NCBI RefSeq assembly: GCF_018139145.2
Contig: NC_059481.1
Span: forward strand, 10,404,368 to 10,468,367
Length of the DNA stretch: 64,000 nt
Reading direction: 5' to 3'
Source: Gymnogyps californianus
Taxonomy: Eukaryota > Chordata > Aves > Accipitriformes > Cathartidae
Shown: piece by piece, positions 62,080 to 64,000 of the stretch
Position numbering within the stretch: position 1 is the stretch's first letter
Layout: each line of letters begins with the position of its first letter
Translations under genes and position numbers: made by a program
The notes under the pieces: model-generated
Seen by the model: the letters and a program-made list of their open reading frames with translations, nothing else
Database searches by the model: none
What the model was told of the DNA's origin: nothing

Positions 62080-63510
62080 AAGGATTTCCATAATGTGTGA
62101 TCCCGTAAGTCAACATGCTGCTTTTTTCAGGGGGTTTCCCTTACTCCAGCAGCTGTGGCATCCCTGCTGATTCCACCCAAAAATGAGTCAATGCTTTCAC
62201 ATTGCACTTTTCAAATCCACTCTGGTTTATTTTCAAGAAGTCTGACTACGGTCTGAAGTAAATGGCACGATGTAACTGTTCTTTTTCTTGCAGTGATCTT
62301 AGGCAAGAAGAATACTGGTTTGTGCCTGGTGATTATAAACCAAAGTGGAACCTGTGCTCACACAGAGCATAGCTGGCCTTCCCCAGCAGGAGTTTTGTGT
62401 GCTCCCATTACAGTTTTGTTCAGGCCCTTAATGACTCTTCCAAATCATTCACTCAAAATCTTCTTGAGAGCTGAAGGCTACTTTACATTCCACCTCAGGA
62501 AATAAGTGTTATTTTATCGGTATTAACAGGAAAATAAGCACAAGAACACTTGAAAGTATATTGTCAAAGTTTCTAAGCACAATAAATATTTAAGGTGATG
62601 AGATAAAGCATGAAATACCCCAAAGAGATTAATTTTTGTGATAGTGGGGAAATTTTAAAAAACAGCATTTTTTGGCAAGTGTAACCCTACATCACTATGA
62701 ATGCTGTTCCCAAATGTACTTGCGTATATTGTGAAGATAAGCTACAGGGGAATAAGCTGAGTAACACTTTAGCAAAAATCCAGTGACCACAAGATGCAAA
62801 CATGACGTTTTTAAGTAGAGGGCTGCTCTCTCTGGCAGCTCTCATAAGCATTGAAATACCTACTGTAGGATTTTTCAACAGTCCTGTGTTGTTTTCCAGT
62901 AACATCTGAGAGTGATTTATCGTCACAAATTACTGCTTTCCATCTTTAAACCAATCTCTGTATAAAATATTGCAGAAGTCTGCAAATAGTTGAATCTTTT
63001 GTCAGGCTGGATTGTTAAACAAATTGAAGAGGAAACTTATGTCTGTCGTCCTGAATTGTATTGTGTTTAAGGCCTCAAATAAAATTTCTGGCATGCATTT
63101 TTATTTATGTATTATAAAAAATGCTATCGCAGCTGGAATTTAATGCAGAGCTGCCGTCAACCTGTTTAATGGGAGGGATGTCTTGGCTTCCAAATGGAAT
63201 TAGAATTCCCAGTACTCAATTGCTCCAACTGTCATATGGATGATATGCCTTCAGAAAGAGATGAGGCTTAGCCAAATACATGGGCTTCCTTTGAAAAGAA
63301 AGCAACAGCTATGGAGCCACTGCAGTATGATATTTACAGCTAACGTAAAGTTGAGTAAGTCAATGAATGCCTTCAGTCTGTACGTCTTCAGTCACGTAGT
63401 TGCTGCTAAGCTGGTTCTTGAATTAGAGTAACAATAGTGAAGATGGTCATCAGCTGTCATCATCCTCATCTCCAAAGTTCCCTTGGCTGGGGAAGCCTTG
63501 ATGAAAGATG

Positions 63511-63565
63511 AAACAGTCATCATCATCATCAACATCAGTGAAAGAAGCGTGGAAAAAAAAAAAAA
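63511..63565. repeat. (ATC)n and poly(A) simple repeats
   Basis: A TCATCATCATCATCAACATC run is followed about 20 bp later by 13 A bases at 63553-63565. Confidence 0.9.
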
Positions 63566-64000
63566 GATTGAGTATATATCTAGAAATCTGATATTGGAAA
63601 ATCTGTATTTTAATATAAAAGCACTGAATTGTTTTTCCAGAAAACACCTTAGGAAGAAATTTTTCACATATTCTGTAAGCTTAAGTGTGCTCTGTTTTCT
63701 GTTCTAGGGTGACACACGGCTCCTTCAGCTCCCCAAACCAAGCATGTTGGATGCGGTTTCACATTATGGTGGCAGTGACTGTGAAGCTAGCCTAGGTCTG
63801 ATCTCCACATTGCCCTTGCTTCCTCCTGTGAACTAGGGTGGGATTTAAAACAGGAGCATTTCAGTAATTTGTTTTCAATATAATTCTGCAAAATTTATAT
63901 CAGTATATTTATGAGGGTGGTAAATCACTGTATTGATGGTGAGGCTGAAGGCTAGATATAAACCCTTTATTTCCTTCCGATTATAGCTGAGTGTCTATTC

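Larger units (their letters stand above)
52960..64000 (+). other. ATOSA: ATOSA intron 1, last part in window
   Basis: AT-rich DNA without a recognised exon. I looked for the expected second exon (a TLDEYFEYDAEEF-like peptide) and did not find it, so the intron continues past the window. GC-richer patches near 58.84-58.95 kb and 60.32-60.45 kb have short unrecognised frames. Poly(T), poly(A) and (ATC)n tracts are present near 59.59, 63.56 and 63.52 kb. Confidence 0.6.

Noticed and set aside
63700..63840. Possible exon after TCTGTTTTCTGTTCTAG
   Set aside because: The acceptor looks good, but joined in phase 1 to the ATOSA first exon it gives an immediate stop (GGG TGA), and the expected peptide is absent.
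1..64000. CRISPR arrays, tRNA genes, rRNA, endogenous retroviruses and young LINEs
   Set aside because: I looked for spaced repeats, tRNA B-box patterns, LTR-type ends and long reverse-transcriptase frames and saw none that I could support.

Overview
This window is vertebrate nuclear DNA, most likely from a bird or another sauropsid. It contains one clear coding exon, one short but diagnostic first coding exon, CpG-island promoters, and long stretches of non-coding DNA with very old repeat fossils. There are no bacterial-style operons. A-rich, T-rich and C-rich homopolymers are common. The few recognisable interspersed repeats are worn pieces that read like ancient amniote MIR and CR1 tails. 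I see no fresh LINE, SINE, LTR or viral sequence. The low repeat load and short gene spacing fit a bird better than a mammal, but this is inference.

Layout. 1-7737 is the 3' part of a large intron of ONECUT1 (HNF-6). 7738-8030 is the last coding exon of ONECUT1 on the + strand, encoding the divergent homeodomain and the Ser-rich C-terminus. The exon with the cut domain lies upstream, outside the window. 8031 to roughly 10.4 kb, and perhaps to 14.56 kb, is 3' UTR and flank with several AATAAA signals. 13.8-16.05 kb holds three short GC/CpG-rich blocks between poly-A tracts. 16-31 kb is intergenic and contains several AT-rich segments that look like conserved non-coding enhancers of a developmental gene. 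31-38.6 kb is plainer intergenic DNA with ancient repeat fossils and one perfect 20-bp hairpin. 38.6-40.24 kb is a strong CpG island with a TATA box and promoter motifs. It ends in a first coding exon (MKPER plus one base, then a GT donor) that fits ATOSA (FAM214A). 40243-64000 is the large first intron of that gene, with a 44-nt poly-C tract and a second CpG island near 52 kb.

The order ONECUT1 then ATOSA, both transcribed in the same direction, matches my knowledge of the human 15q21 locus and supports both assignments. The two genes are not known to act together. ONECUT1 is a liver, pancreas and neural transcription factor. ATOSA is a broadly expressed protein thought to act in transcription. 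The non-coding segments between them more plausibly serve ONECUT1. I found no convincing novel biological system. The most unusual items are the perfect hairpin at 35.4 kb, the 46-bp minisatellite at 3.9 kb, the poly-C tract, and the second CpG island inside the ATOSA intron.
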